In this document: in pieces, positions 33,960-47,165 of the stretch
Layout of the letters: the number at the start of each line of letters is the position of its first letter
Numbering within the stretch: the stretch's first letter is position 1
NCBI GenBank assembly: GCA_028023455.1
Contig: JAQFVV010000181.1
Coordinates: 1,618,001 to 1,682,000, forward strand
DNA: 64,000 bases
Reading direction: 5' to 3'
Origin: Epiperipatus broadwayi
Taxonomy: Eukaryota > Onychophora > Udeonychophora > Euonychophora > Peripatidae
The notes under the pieces: generated by a model
Seen by the model: only the letters and a program-made list of their open reading frames with translations
What the model was told of the DNA's origin: nothing
The model's database searches: none
Made by a program: the position numbers and the translations under genes

Positions 33960-36900
33960 TTATATTTTTAAAATTAAAGTAAGTCGTAAACATCGTTGTA
34001 TGTGTAGTATATATGCAAAGGTGAACATTACAACTTTTCTAAATTATCTCTTTTAAGTTATTAAATTTATATTTTTGTTTGTATTCGCATATAAATAAAT
34101 CTTAAATCCAGGGGTGATTGTCTTATGCATATAGTAGAATGTTCACAAGTTAAATCTCTTTAAAAAAAAGAGAGAATCAAGGTCATAGGTTTCTCAAAAA
34201 TACCTCTCATTAAATTGTAAAGTGAAAACCGAAATTTCAAAAATGATTTAAAAATAAAGTTACAAAACAAAGATAAAATTACTGAACCGGTTCTACTTGT
34301 CAATAGCTGAAGCTGATGTTTTGCCTTTGCTAGAATTTATTAGTTATTAAAACTCAAGAATTTAAAACTAAAAATTGTAAACAACTTAATGGTTTGTGAG
34401 GGGGTGAGAAAGATTTGCTATAAAACCCCCAGTTTAAATTCAAAAAGGGGGCTGATTCTCATCATTTTACAAATCAAATACAGTCAGGCACTATGCCCAA
34501 ATTTACTATGAGAATCCGAGGCTAGAAGTACTATCATTGCCTCCTTCCTCAGGAAGGAAATTGGTCTAGGAGAAGCCTACCAAGAAGCCACCAAAAATGA
34601 AGTAGCTCACCAGTGAATGTTAGTGCCTACACCATGCAAGTCACCTCAGCAAGATGATCGATAATTAAATCTTCCACAGAGCTCTTAACTAAATCGTAAT
34701 AAATCACTCTAATAACTCTTATAAGCTAGCTATACTATAAATGTGCACAAACTGTTAAACTAAAGTCTACTCTTAATAATTAAAACTCTGTAATAAATTC
34801 ATAATAATTAAGTCTCTTAATGTGATCTTATTTAAAAAGAATAATATTGTAAAATCTTGCCTAATTGAAAGTTAAATTAGTAAAATTTCTGTTAAACATG
34901 ATAACTATTTTAGTTATTGTTCTTTTTATTCAATTTACGGATATGACTTCATTACTTTGCTTATTGATATTTTATTAATTGTGCTATGCCATCCTTCAGG
35001 GCAGAGATTACTAATATTATAACAGTAGAGAGACAATTAGACACTCTTATATAAACTTATATTGCTTTTTTAACACATAAATAAATCTCCGATCTGAAAA
35101 CATACTTTTATATATGTTAAGCTACTATGTTTAACTTAGTATAATTCAGGTTTGCTTCTTTAATAATTATATTAGTTAAATAATAGCAAGAATGATATTG
35201 AAGCATATTATGAGTAACTAGTTAAGTCCCAAATATGCTTTACTCCTCTTTACTTTATTATCATACACTATATAGATTAATTAGTAAACTAGATCAATTT
35301 AATTAACCCCTTTTATCATGATTTAAGTATGCTAATATGCAAACAGGCATATAGTAGCTTCACAGATCGAAGCTAAAGATTTAGCGCTTTATTAATTTTA
35401 TATTTGGAAAGCATTGCGAATGTGTCTTTAGGACGCACATCTGTGCATTACGCCTTGTTATATTCTTATTAAAATGGGCTTTGGTTGCAAGGGCCACCCC
35501 ATTATTCTTAGTTTGGACAGTTCTCTTTCAGAATTGGAACACGAGGTTCAGAACTGTATATTAAGCTTCTCCGATCACTCAAACTAAATGTTCTTATATT
35601 TTATGATAGCAAGTCATACAGCCCACAGGAACCGAGTACTTGGTACTGAATTCCATGAATACATTCGAGTCGCAACCCTTATTAGTTTATGTAGCACCCT
35701 AGTCTCAGAAGCTACGCTGCAAATCGCCAGTTCATCTTCCTTTATATTATTCAGTTCAGCAGTGATCTGAATTCCAGATCTAATTTACATAAACGATCTG
35801 CATAGGGAGCACAAATAAGTTATGCTTAATGTTGTCATTCTTGTATGTTTAACCTTAGTAAAGCTTGGCATGATGTAAGATAAGTCAGGCATATTAACCG
35901 TAGATAGCCAAATTAATAAAGTGGCGATAATAATTAATTGATAAAATATATAAAGTGTAAATAGAGATGAGATTTTGTACCCATTCATTCATCATTATAC
36001 ACCTGCTATGTAATCTTATGCACTATTGCCATATTGTTATTATTGATATCTTCCAATAAATATATATAAAATATATTCATATTCAGTCTCTTATTCAAAG
36101 GTCATTCCATTTGACCCAATTTTATAAATTTGTCATGTTAGTTTAAGTTCGAATAGGTATGTGTATATATATTAGTTATGATATTTGTCATAGTAATTCT
36201 TGAGACTTGTGCTCCACCCTTTGCTACTGCCAGCATGCGAATTAAGGAACTCCAAGTGTGACTTCATATATATCATCCATAGGGTAATAAATCATGGAGC
36301 ATTTGTGAAGGAACTGAGGTGAAGATCTGATTCAAGGTCTCAACCCCTCATCTAGATCAGCCGTGGAATGATTTTCCAAAACTCTGAATTTTGTTGCGTG
36401 GATATCAAATATGATCATTACAACACAATGAAGTTCCTAACAATGATCATGTCTACCTCTAATGGGTTAGCTCTAGGTTTATGCATTAAATTCAGACACA
36501 ATTTAGGCTAGTTCATCCATACCTTACCCTTCTTTCAGATTCTACACATGCTTCAGAATTCAAATCCAGGAAGAATATTGCACTCGACTGTCTTAAGAGA
36601 ATTTACCTTAGATAGCAATTATAATACCTTTATCTGAGTTCCAATTAGGTGAAGGACTCATTTAACCATATTACTATATTATAATGTAAAACAAAGTGTG
36701 TGCATGTACGTACATATGTATGGTTATGAATTGATGAATGAATGGATAAATAACTTTGATAAACTAGAGACCATTTAATGAGAATCAAATTAACAATGTT
36801 TATTTACAAACAAAATAAAGATTGAAAAACTCTTTTAAGAAAAAAAATAATTATATACATGTGTGTGTCAAGTATGTATCCCTACCATATTAATGATTAA

Positions 36901-37940
36901 ATGTATTTATTATTCCAAGTCTTCCCATGGTAGTATACATAAAGATACTATCTATTTACAAAGCAGATAAGATTAACGAAAAGAAATTTTTTTAAATTCA
37001 ATGTTACAATGATTGCGAAGCTAACTAACTATTTAACAAGATTACATGAAGGTGTGTGCAATAGCTGCACAGTCTAATTCCAACTGTAGAGATTCCATCT
37101 TCTTTGAAGGACACCCTTAACTATGTACAAGTTTGATAGAAAAAAACATTTAGGCAAGAATATTAGTCATTCATAATGAATAAACAAATATAAACAATCA
37201 TTAGTTAACAAAAAAAAATAAACAACACAAAGTCTGCCCTGTAGCAAGTGAATATTTGTAATAGGGAGAATTAACTTAAATTTTATTCAATAGACAAAAA
37301 AAAAAAGAATTGTTTAACTTAACAACCTTCCTCCTTGCACTTTCTTGTCTTCAATTACAAGGAACTCTGCCAAGATAAAGAGATTTAGGTTTCCAAATGC
37401 AGATGTGAAATAAATATAAAAATTACAGAATTCTACAAAAGTATATGTAAAATAAAAAAAAGATTACACAACAAATTAAGACTTTCTTCAAGTTATCTTG
37501 CATAAAGTTCACGAATTAGATAACTAATGTCTCTAATACAGTTCATCACTGTTCCAATCATACTTCTATAGCAAGTCACGCATTTATTTGTGGAGACTCC
37601 TCGGCGACATATTTGGAATGATGCTATTTCCATCTTCTGTTGTTGTTTTCATTATGCATCCATCAGGATGTTTAAGACAGAGCATTTGATGTTTCAGCAG
37701 GCATTACACCACTGAATATTAAACCATTGCGCTTCCTATGGTCAGGGCTGATAACACTTTAGCCCTATGACACTTATGAATTAACCAGAGTAGTGTTTTG
37801 CAGTTCATAAACAATTAAAGTTTGCTTAATTCACTGTTTGGTATTATTCCATCATTTATATATAACTATACTGATTAAATTGATAAAAAATCAAGTCAGA
37901 TGTCATATGACCTAATTTTAATAAAGCTCGTATTTACAAA
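33960..37940. other. Intron with unidentified, moderately GC-rich stretches
   Basis: Stretches at 34430-34690, 35390-35790 and 36190-36620 are less AT-rich than the surroundings and carry no long frame. Their texture suggests old LTR or other repeat relics but I cannot classify them. Confidence 0.4.
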
Positions 37941-37941
37941 T

Positions 37942-38063
37942 GTTATATATAGAGTACGTAAAAAACAAACTCTTAACAAGCTTCAAAAATACCCTCAACC
38001 CCAGACCGCGGTTTCTGCATCTAGCTTGTTAAGAATTTGTTTTTTACGTACTCTATATATAAC
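37942..38063. repeat. Short inverted-repeat element (MITE-like)
   Basis: A 122-bp element with 41-bp arms: GTTATATATAGAGTACGTAA on the left and its complement on the right, and a GC-rich loop (CCCCAGACCGCGG). One mismatch-rich position (CTC against ATT) in the arms. No reading frame of its own. Confidence 0.8.
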
Positions 38064-38874
38064 TATATTGATGACATTCTATTTTGTTATTTTATCCATA
38101 TTTGAAGAATAGTGCAGTTCTTTTTATTTTAAATGTCTATTTAAATCAGTTCAATTATTTTATCCAATTGCACGAATCTATTAGAATTCTTTCTGTTTAA
38201 ATATTGGCCAAAGTTTCTCATAATTTGCTTTACAACGATTAAACAAATAATTTGGAGTGTTCAAATAAGTCGTCCAGGTTCTCTAAGATTCGAACATTCA
38301 TTTTCTGAGATTGTTGTTATATAGCTTTTGCATCTTTTTAAAATAATAAAGACGATGGAAATGAACTGGGTTTGTTTTTATACTGGATTCGGCTTCCGTT
38401 GTTTATTATACTCGCATTTCATTTCCTTTTCCATCACTGTGTGAACTCTATTGTTGTGTGTATTATATTGATTACAAGTAAAATAAAATTACATAGTAGA
38501 ATTATGTTTTCATCTTCCGTATTTGTTTATCTGTTGACTGGTTTGATATTAGGTCGTTACCATGTTTACTTAGTTGAAGCTTTGTATAATGTACAATACA
38601 CTGACATACTGAATTCATTGCTTTCATACAATATGTACAATTTCTATCTAATTAGGATTTTCATCTTTCTAATAGATAAGTGAAACTAATCTATTGTGAT
38701 ATTTCTTTAATATAGTGAAAAATAAAAGTTTGTTGCATTTATATATATACGTGTGGGTTTATTTACTCCATAAGTGAAAATACAGGCTTAACCACCTATA
38801 AACTAAATTATATTATAAATGAGTTTGATTTGGTGGTGAGAGTGAACAAAGGTTAGATTGTAAGCTACTCTTAC

Positions 38875-39075
38875 ATTATAGTCCTCATTTTCAGAAGTTG
38901 GCTACAAAAGATAAAGATTCTAAAACTCCTGCATTGGACCTAGGCTACCATTTATGATGGATTTTATACCTGATCAATTATAACTGTGAATCAATTTCTG
39001 AAGAAAGATAGCATGACTGGAGAGATCTATTACATATTAAATAGGGCTATTACTCTGTGTGATTTGGGAAGTAGT
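38875..39075 (+). pseudogene. RTE-like LINE endonuclease scrap
   Basis: Nucleotide-level similarity to 18960-19160: the same run of phrases around GGACC-AGGCTACCATTTATGATG, TATAACTGTGAATCAATTTC and GGGCTATTACTCTGTGTGA. Very decayed. Confidence 0.45.
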
Positions 39076-39335
39076 TAAATAACAAACTCTAGAGCTTAAT
39101 ATTTACAGACTGTGCTCAAGTTCTGTTACTTAGGCACTCAAACTTTTTATGAACATTCGATGAATAAATCCATTTGATTATTTATTTCTTTTTAATGGGG
39201 ACATGGTCAAAATTTATAAACATAAAAAAAATACAAAAACAATGAATTTAAAAAATTGATATACGTTATTTTAAGGGAACAAATATATATCTATAGAAAT
39301 AAATATGGCTAATCAAACAATTTCAGTGCCCTCTT

Positions 39336-39441
39336 TTTTTTTTTTTAACATAGCATCGACCGAGATGTGAACCCACAACCTGGGCAACTGCCTGCAAGTG
39401 CAAGGCAGTCGCGCTGACCTCTCGACCACCAATGCAAGACT
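39336..39441 (-). mobile_element. tRNA-derived SINE, copy 1
   Basis: A 106-bp insertion flanked by the 16-bp duplication ATTTCAGTGCCCTCTT (39320-39335, 39442-39457). On the minus strand it has an A box TGGTCGAGAGG, a B box GGTTCACATCT, and a 7-bp acceptor stem (GCATTGG with TCGATGC, G-T pairs included), then a poly(A) tail. This is a Ser/Leu-type tRNA shape with no LINE-like 3' body. Such elements are copied by LINE machinery. Confidence 0.88.
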
Positions 39442-39459
39442 ATTTCAGTGCCCTCTTAA

Positions 39460-42400
39460 AGTGCGTATTTTCATAGGTAAAAAATATTACAAAGATTTCC
39501 CTCATTCTACATATACTGTAAGAATATAACAATATAAGGAGAATTTAATGTTTAAATATAATTCTCAATATTATCCCTCTAGAGGTTAGTCTATGAATGA
39601 AGTGATAGATGGTTTTATTTATTAATGAATGCTAGCTATATTAGAAATCATAGCTTCATAATTATCATATGATGAATCCACCCTTTCTATATCCTGTTAT
39701 TACACATAACGCTAGCTATTACCTCACCAACTGTTAATTAACATATACCAGTAAATAGTTAGAAATCACACTCATTAAATTTATAACATATACCATTGTG
39801 TAACTAGACATATTTTGAATTCTGTAAAGAAGAAAGATATCGAAAGACCTTAAATTTTATTATAGATGAATAATTTAATAAAATAAACAAAACAAAAAAA
39901 AAATTACTATGAACGTTATTTAAACCTTAAAAAAATAAGCATTTCCTTTTTGCAAGCAATGGATAAATAATCATTATAACTACTTCATTATTAATAAGTT
40001 TTCCATCTTCTGTTTAACCATTAACATATATAAATACAATATATTACAAAACATTTGTCATATCAGCAAATATATATACATACATGTATTATTAATGCAT
40101 ATATAAAATTAATGCTTTACACATAAGTAATGCAAAGTAAGAAAATATATTTTACTGACCAAATGAGAGAAATAAGAAAGATCTCATCTAATTTCCTCTT
40201 GAGATCAATTGGTGTGCAAATACAAGATCTGGTTGTAGAATAATGAGTTTATTCAAATCCATGATTCCAATTATTAAGTCCTTTCCTTTTAGTAGCATTG
40301 TATTAACTATGTTTCGGTAGATTCCTGGAATCTTTTTCAATTTAACTGAATTTAGTTATGCTATTTTTAACTTTCAGTTTCCTCTTGTTAAATTTCTTTT
40401 TTTTTTTTTTTCATTATATACTTTGATTCGAAATAAAAAATATTAAAAATGAGCATTTGCCTTTAGATATGGTTACGGTCAATGAATCAGATAGAAAAGC
40501 ATTTATTTCAAGGATGGATATTTCTTTCTTCAACAGGTTCTTTTTAAATAGTTTTATTTTAGGCAAACATTACAAATAGACTTTCTAAGCAGATTATACA
40601 ATAGGTTCACATCTCAAGGCAAGATTATGCTACAACTGGCCCTTTAAAAGAATTGTCTTTCAAGATGAGAATTACCATGTCATAGTAGATATTTTACATA
40701 CTTCTATAATATGGTATAACTGCTTCTTCACTGGAAATATTAAAATTCTTTTTCTCCATGGCTAATAGTCTTCACTAGCACATTAAAAATTTATTTGCTG
40801 CTAATATGGTTTTAAAAAATGAGTGTAGATTTTGTTCTACTACTTTAACTTTACCACTGATCTCTTTCATTTGAAAAAAAAAAAGTGAAGCTTTTATATC
40901 TTCTCAATCCATGATTCAACTGATAACAAATTCATTATATTTTTCTTCTGTGCTCCTTTTTGTTTTTTTTTTAAATTAAAATTATCTTCTAATTGTTATT
41001 TAAAACTTAATCTCTTGCATCTAATGTCTATAGATTAAAATATTTCATTTCAAAAACAAAATAATCCTAAGCTAGTTACTAATGTTTTCTACTTTAAAAA
41101 TAATAAAATTCAAAGACACGACCAGAGAAATGTTTATAGAATATTTGGAAGATATATTCATTCCATCTAATTTATAAGATTTATAATTATTAGTATTAGT
41201 TACAAATAGTCACATAAAATTCCTGCCTAAGTTCATAAGTGAAATATTTAACAAACCAACAGATTATAGATGACAAGCAAATACAGGTGATAAGTAATTA
41301 GAATGTGTCATTAAAATGGTGTGTTATTGTTTTACAAACATTGATTTATTCAGTGCTAATATTCAATATATTTATTTTTATTTCTGCAAAAGAATAGTAA
41401 AATTCTAGATGAAAAAAATATTTGAATAAATTTTAAAATAGATAAAATAAGAGTATAAGATGTTGATCACATCAAGTATCTGTTTACCTATTTTATTATT
41501 GTTTATTTATTTGGTTAATGATTATTTAATATTATATTATATATATTGTAATAAAGTTATATTGTTATATACATGAAGGTCCTTATTCTCATTTTCCTCC
41601 ACTCATTTATTTTGAGTTTGATGAATATCTGAGTACCAGATATTTAGTGTAAAATGTCACATTATTATTATTAGCATAAGAAATTAAAATTTGTCTTATG
41701 ATTTTCTGATGTGCTTGCCATAAGGACTAGAATAATGAAGGTAAAGAAATGTAGAGAGGTTTGAAGTGGGTAAGTATTCTGATTTGTATGATACTCATAA
41801 ATGAGAAATAATTGCAAGTTAAGATGAATAAATAATTTCAGATTAATAGATTAGAGGTTTTCATCATTCATGCTTTCTGGTAAATGTTTTTGTACATGGC
41901 CTATTGTAATATATATACTTTTTATAACAGATTGTAATCACAAGTAAGAATACTTACAGATGAAATAAGGTAATTTACATTTTTTGAAACTTCTGAAACT
42001 TCTTTTCAGTAACACAAATTACTTTAAAAATGTGAAAATTTAAAAAATAATTGCTTTATGATTATTATTTTTTAAAATTAATGATTAATGTTGTGTATTC
42101 AGCCATGAAGCTGACTACCAACAATTATCACAAAATTATTAATTACCTAAAACGTTATTAAATAAAAATAAATACATTTATTTACATATTGTATATATAC
42201 ACATCCATTAAGATTTAACTAAATAACGATCCATAGCTCCTTTATATACACATTAACAATTAGTACTTGATTTAAAGTTCTAAATCTTTAATGCCATAAT
42301 CACCTCCAAACAAACAAATACAGCCACTACATCAGTGGTGAACTAAGTGAATACAAAAAGTTTATACTCACAATACTTAAAACACAATCCTAATTGGGCT

Positions 42401-43317
42401 TTCTCAGGCGTACACAAAATAATAAAAGATCTGTGAGATCTATAAACATTTTCCCTAGCTGGCTTTCTTTCACATTCAGAGGCACATGCTCTGGGACATT
42501 TCCATCACTGCAGAAAAGTCTAGGGCAACTTTCCCATCAGCTTTTCTCAAAGGTGCTTTTGACAGCAATAAAAACAGTATGCAATGAGTGGAGAAAAGCT
42601 GACAACACGCTCTTTTTGGGGCGTATTATTTATACTATTGTCTCCTTGCTTGAATTCATTGATAAATTCCTATCATTCCAATGTAAAAGTAAATCCATTT
42701 GACTAATGCATTTTTACAATGACGATAAGGATTCAGCTTCTAATTATAACCATTCGCATTCCACAGTAATTAGCTTCAAATATTTCATTTGTTTTTTCCT
42801 AAAATAGTTTAATGGTTTGATTTTAAAAAACGTACATATCTATTTCCATTTACGTTTCCATTAATTATTAGTGATTTTTTATTGCTTTTTAAACTAGATA
42901 TGTATTTACACTTTATTACTATTTTTTCTCTGAAGTAAAAACTTAGTTTTATAACTTGTAGCTCTAGAGCTACTAAAGCCTAATATATTTTCTACAAAAT
43001 ATAGAAATAAAAAAAAATACTTGATTAATCAAATAAACATTCTCTCTGTTTTTTGTTTTTTTTGCAACAGATGTTTGTGTTTTTTTCTTTCATTATACAG
43101 TATTTAAAACTTCAGATCCTTATTCAATAACTAGAAAATTTTAATTTATAATCTATTTTTTAATTACAGTTTCTTATTTGCAAGAATAATTCAAAGTTCA
43201 CTTTTTGATTTGTTTTCAAACAATGAACTATTGGTAAGCGTTTAATTCTTCAAGACATTAAATGCTATATATGTGGAAGTTATAGATTAATATATTTTGT
43301 TACATTAAAATAAATAC
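39460..43317. other. Intron, AT-rich, no gene seen
   Basis: No element recognised apart from homopolymer runs and a slightly GC-richer piece at 42400-42690 that has an uninterrupted plus-strand frame of about 100 codons without recognisable motifs. Confidence 0.5.
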
Positions 43318-43386
43318 CTTTAATACTGCCATCACTATCTAAATCATCATCAGTGCTAAAACCATGTTCTCCATCTTGACAAGAAT
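43318..43386 (-). CDS. Coiled-coil gene, exon 3 (acidic segment)
   Basis: This 69-base exon enters and leaves in phase 1, with an ATTTTAG acceptor and an AAAG|GTATTT donor. The joined codon at its start is GAT (Asp). The peptide is strongly acidic (contains STDDDLDSDGSIK) and probably disordered. It lies between the basic exon 2 and the helical exons. Confidence 0.68.
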
Positions 43387-43893
43387 CTAAAATAGTTAAT
43401 AATATATTATTAAAAAACATTATAATTCATAAAACTAAATTTTATATACTATATTTATAAAAAAATTTCAGCTACCTATCTATATTTCTCAGATTAGAAA
43501 CAAAAATAATTACTACAACAAACATAAATTACAGTGAACTGTAGAAAATAAAATATTTCTAAAAAGGACTTTCAGCAAAAATCTATTAAAATTTATAGAG
43601 AAATGTGTTGATTTAAAAAAAAAAAAATGAAAAATTAAGGTGCAATAATTAAGTCACAAAAAAAAATAATTCTAATAGGAAAAGTCATATGATCAACATG
43701 GTCATGGGAAGATTAAACTAGTCACATAAGTCCACAAATGATATTGCTTATATCAACCCATAGAATAAATTCCCATGTATGTTTTATCAGATGTAGCCAA
43801 CTAGGGATTTTTCAAGTATTATAGGCAAAGACATGTTCTGCTGGAAATGTTTAATACACAATTATTTTGACAAATTAGTTATATTTGTTTAAA

Positions 43894-43949
43894 ATCTCTC
43901 TCTCTCTCTCTCTCCCTCCCTCCCTCTCTCCCTCCCTCCCTCTCTCTCT

Positions 43950-43980
<31 letters not shown>

Positions 43981-44117
43981 CCCCCCCTCCCTCTCTCTCC
44001 CTCCCTCTCTCTCTCCCCCCTCCTCCTCCCTCCTCTGCCCTCTCCCTCCCCCCTCCCTCTCCCTCCCTCCCCTCCCCTTCTCCCTCCTTCCCTCCCCTTC
44101 TCCCTCCCTCTCCCTCT
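43894..44117 (+). repeat. Polypyrimidine tract, (CT)n/(CCCT)n
   Basis: About 220 bases of only C and T except one G at 44037. It lies between exons 3 and 2, about 500 bp from exon 3. Long mirror-like pyrimidine tracts can form triplex structures, which is inference. Confidence 0.95.
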
Positions 44118-44722
44118 GATTAGAAAGCAGATTAGTGTTTTAAAAGTATTCAAAATTTGATTAATTTTTGATGGAAATAGTAACAAAAAAATTAAGAGTG
44201 AGAATTTGAACAGAAAAAGAAATTTTAATAAATATAAAAGATTATTTTTGATTCATTGTGATTTTTATTTTTAAAAATTCTTGCTAAATATTTTGTTTGG
44301 AATATGACTTTATATACAACAGAGAGATTTAAACAACTAGAAAAAAAGATCAAAGGTTTTAAAAATATGAATTTACAAAAAAACTGGAAAAAGTTGGAAA
44401 AATAAAAAAGGAGAATCAAAGGAATTTGAAATTGGAATGGTATATCCTAGAAAAGATTGTAAAGAATAAAATGGTGAGAAGATAGAAGAAAGATTGATAA
44501 AGGAATAATTATTACTATTTTGAGAAGAACAACAAGATAGAAAAGATTGAAAAAAAAAATAGCAACTTTATTAAAAAGGATATTTATTTTAATGTAAAAT
44601 CAATGATGATAAATATAAATACAAGTATAAGTTGCTTATTATAACAATTATCAATTATTATATTTTAAATTTTTATAAAATTTATTATTAGAGAAATAAT
44701 AAAAAAAAAAATTCACATTTAC
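44118..44722. other. Intron, purine-rich AT sequence
   Basis: A-rich plus strand with many GAAAAA runs. No gene seen. Confidence 0.6.
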
Positions 44723-44828
44723 CACTGTAAATTAATTCTCTTTTTGAAAGACCTTGTCTATAAGGTGATTTAATTGGATCTCCGATTCTTGAACCATAAA
44801 CAAGTGGTGAAAGAAAACGTCTACTAAT
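44723..44828 (-). CDS. Coiled-coil gene, exon 2
   Basis: This 106-base exon encodes 35 codons plus one base. It has an AAAACAG acceptor and a G|GTAAAT donor, enters in phase 0 and leaves in phase 1. The peptide is basic and rich in Ser, Arg, Pro and Gly (it begins ISRRFLSPLVYGSRIGDP), typical of a disordered N-terminal tail. Several Ser-Pro pairs could be phosphorylation sites, which is inference. It is GC-richer than the surrounding intron and has no similarity to the repeats in the window. Confidence 0.7.
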
Positions 44829-45117
44829 CTGTTTTAAAAAAATATATTCATTAATATATAAAAATAAATTATTAATATCAGTAAACTTTATGCTTATCTA
44901 GAATAATTAACAATATAATTACTAACCAGTAATAAAAGATGTTATAGAAATATAGCCCAATATCAATGATAATTAAATTACATGATTAAGGAAATATCAA
45001 TTAATTGCCAAAGATTTATTTTTTGATATTTAATAATTAAAAAAAAAAAACATTATAAATATAATAGTTTTTCAATGGTTTTCATTATTTAGATTTAGTA
45101 TATACAATAAAATTGAA

Positions 45118-45223
45118 TTTTTTTTTTTTTCATGTGTCATAGCATCGGCCGGGAAGCGAACCTGCTAACCTGGGACAACTGCTTGTAAGACGGCTATGCT
45201 GACCTCTCGACCACCAACGCTTG
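45118..45223 (-). mobile_element. tRNA-derived SINE, copy 2
   Basis: A 106-bp insertion flanked by the 14-bp duplication ACAATAAAATTGAA (45104-45117, 45224-45237). A box TGGTCGAGAGG is identical to copy 1; B box GGTTCGCTTCC is closer to consensus; acceptor stem GCGTTGG with CCGATGC; poly(A) tail. It is slightly diverged from copy 1, so the family has a history. Confidence 0.88.
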
Positions 45224-45239
45224 ACAATAAAATTGAAAT

Positions 45240-46545
45240 TAACAATTACTTTATCTTATTAATAAAACGTAATGAAATTTATACAACAATAAAAAATAAT
45301 AATAGTAATTTTGCAAATTACATGAGAATCAAATTTAAATAATAATATAACTTCTAACTTTTAAAAATGTATTAGCTGACAATGAAATATATATAATGCA
45401 CCATCAGAAAATAGTAAAATTAAACCCAGTAGCCAAAATCAAAACTCATGCACCTTGAGAGAAGACTATAAAATAAAATTGTTAATGTTCATTCAACTAA
45501 GATGCTGAGGTCAATATAATTCAATTACACTTATGGGAATCCTCCCTAGTTATAGTGTGTATGCTTCTCATCACCAGCAGCAGAACCAATCACTTATATA
45601 TGTAAATATCTGAAAACCAGGCACTCTTCACAAACCTGCATCAGCATAGGATTTGAGTTTTCATCATCAGATTTTCAATGATATGGATGGCTGAAAAGTT
45701 GGAGGTTGCAGTGGATTGAAGCCTGTCCATTAAAGTATGTAGATTTGCTATCTTAATATAAACTGAGCACATTGATTATATATATGTGTGAGAGATTATA
45801 ATCTGGATCAACTGATGAGTGCTGGTTTAGCATGAAATACATATATTGGTGATTATTAATCTTTTCTACATGTGTGTGGTCATGTGTATCAGTTGTATGA
45901 GATAGTGTGGATAGTTGAAGAGTGCTTAAAAATCTGAGTTCAAATCCTCTATACTTATATATGTAAACTAATTCCATATGAAAAATAAAAAAAAAAAAAA
46001 ATTGAATGTGATTTTTACAATAAAAATTAATCTGTAAACTATATGATTACATATAGGATATGTTGATCTTCAATCTGTTTACATTTTCCAATACTGTTTT
46101 TTCACCATCTTTATCAGAAAACTATATAAAAAACTATAATTGAAGATCTCCATTGTATTCTGATCTCACTATAACAAATCAAGAATGTATTTTTTTTAGA
46201 ATGTCTTTGAGACAAATTTTATAAATAGAATCTGCCTTTCCCATGAAAATCATTAAGTTTAAAGTGGAGATTTTTAAATGTGATTACTCTGCGAGAACTA
46301 TGTAGAATCAATTCAGTGCAAATTTAACACCTAGAAAAAATTATAATCACAAAACAAGATGGCAAAATGTATCATAAAAATAATAACTTCCATTATTATT
46401 GTCTTAGAAAATAAAACTCTTGAATTGATAATAAAAACCAATAACTTGCAAAATTACTTTTAATAGGTAAAGTTTTACATTAAATTCAATCATAAAGAAT
46501 TAAAAAATAATCATTTTTACTTAAGCATGATATATGTAGTGTTTT
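45240..46545. other. Intron 1, AT-rich, no gene seen
   Basis: Nothing recognised. A moderately GC-richer stretch at 45400-45700 has no motif I can assign. Confidence 0.5.
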
Positions 46546-47165
46546 GTAACAAATGGCAGACATGTTTGTCCACTCCAGAAAAACTAGAATGTATTCGAGT
46601 TGTTTTTAGATCGCACGCTGATAAAAAGACTGGGTAACAACTATGCACGGCAGTAATTAGAGGACAACTCCAGTAGAGAGCAGTCACGCAGTATTAGAGG
46701 CAGTATTTTAAGTAGAGATATCTCACGTCAGTGCTTGCGGTTAATGGTTAGTGCCCAGTGGAAATGTAGTCTACGCGTGTAGCTGAAAGAGCTCACAGAG
46801 ATGGGGAGACCGTAGCGAAGATATTGAGAGCATTCGTTGCAGAGTATTAGTTGCAGACCATTCGTTGGAGAGCATCCACTTGCAGACCATTCATTGGAGA
46901 GCAGTTGGTGCAGACCATTCGTTGGAGAGCATCCGTGGCAGAGAATTCGTTGCAGACCATTCGTTTGGAGAGCATCCATTGCAGAGAATACAGAGTATAT
47001 TCAGAGCATTCGTTGTAGACCATTCGTTGGAGAGCATCCACAGTAGAGCATTCATTGCAAGAGAACATCGTGGAAATTGAACATAGTTATTTGCTGACCG
47101 CACAGTCATACTTTCGGATATAATATTTGCACAGTCAGACTGGCGGATAAAACATTATATACATA
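46546..47165 (+). mobile_element. Unclassified GC-richer repeat with internal minisatellite
   Basis: TGTAACA followed two bases later by TGGCAGACATG (46546-46566) resembles an LTR end and primer site, as in the element at 31022-31040, so this may be the start of an LTR element interior. The block is clearly less AT-rich than its flanks and contains the tandem array at 46826-47067. No coding domain is recognisable. Confidence 0.4.
46826..47067 (+). repeat. Minisatellite, unit about 26 bp
   Basis: Variable copies of GCAGACCATTCGTTGGAGAG followed by CATCCA, roughly nine partial units of uneven length. Because the array has few stops, both strands show open frames there; these are not genes. Confidence 0.88.

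Noticed and set aside
42394-42702. 102-residue plus-strand frame
   Set aside because: No motif, no splice context and no homology I recognise; may be chance in a GC-richer patch.
43875-44186. Arg/Glu/Gly-rich and Ser/Pro/Leu-rich frames over the pyrimidine tract
   Set aside because: Low-complexity artefact of a CT repeat without stops.
46728-47109. Overlapping frames on both strands of the minisatellite
   Set aside because: Repetition without stop codons explains them; no start context or domain supports a gene.
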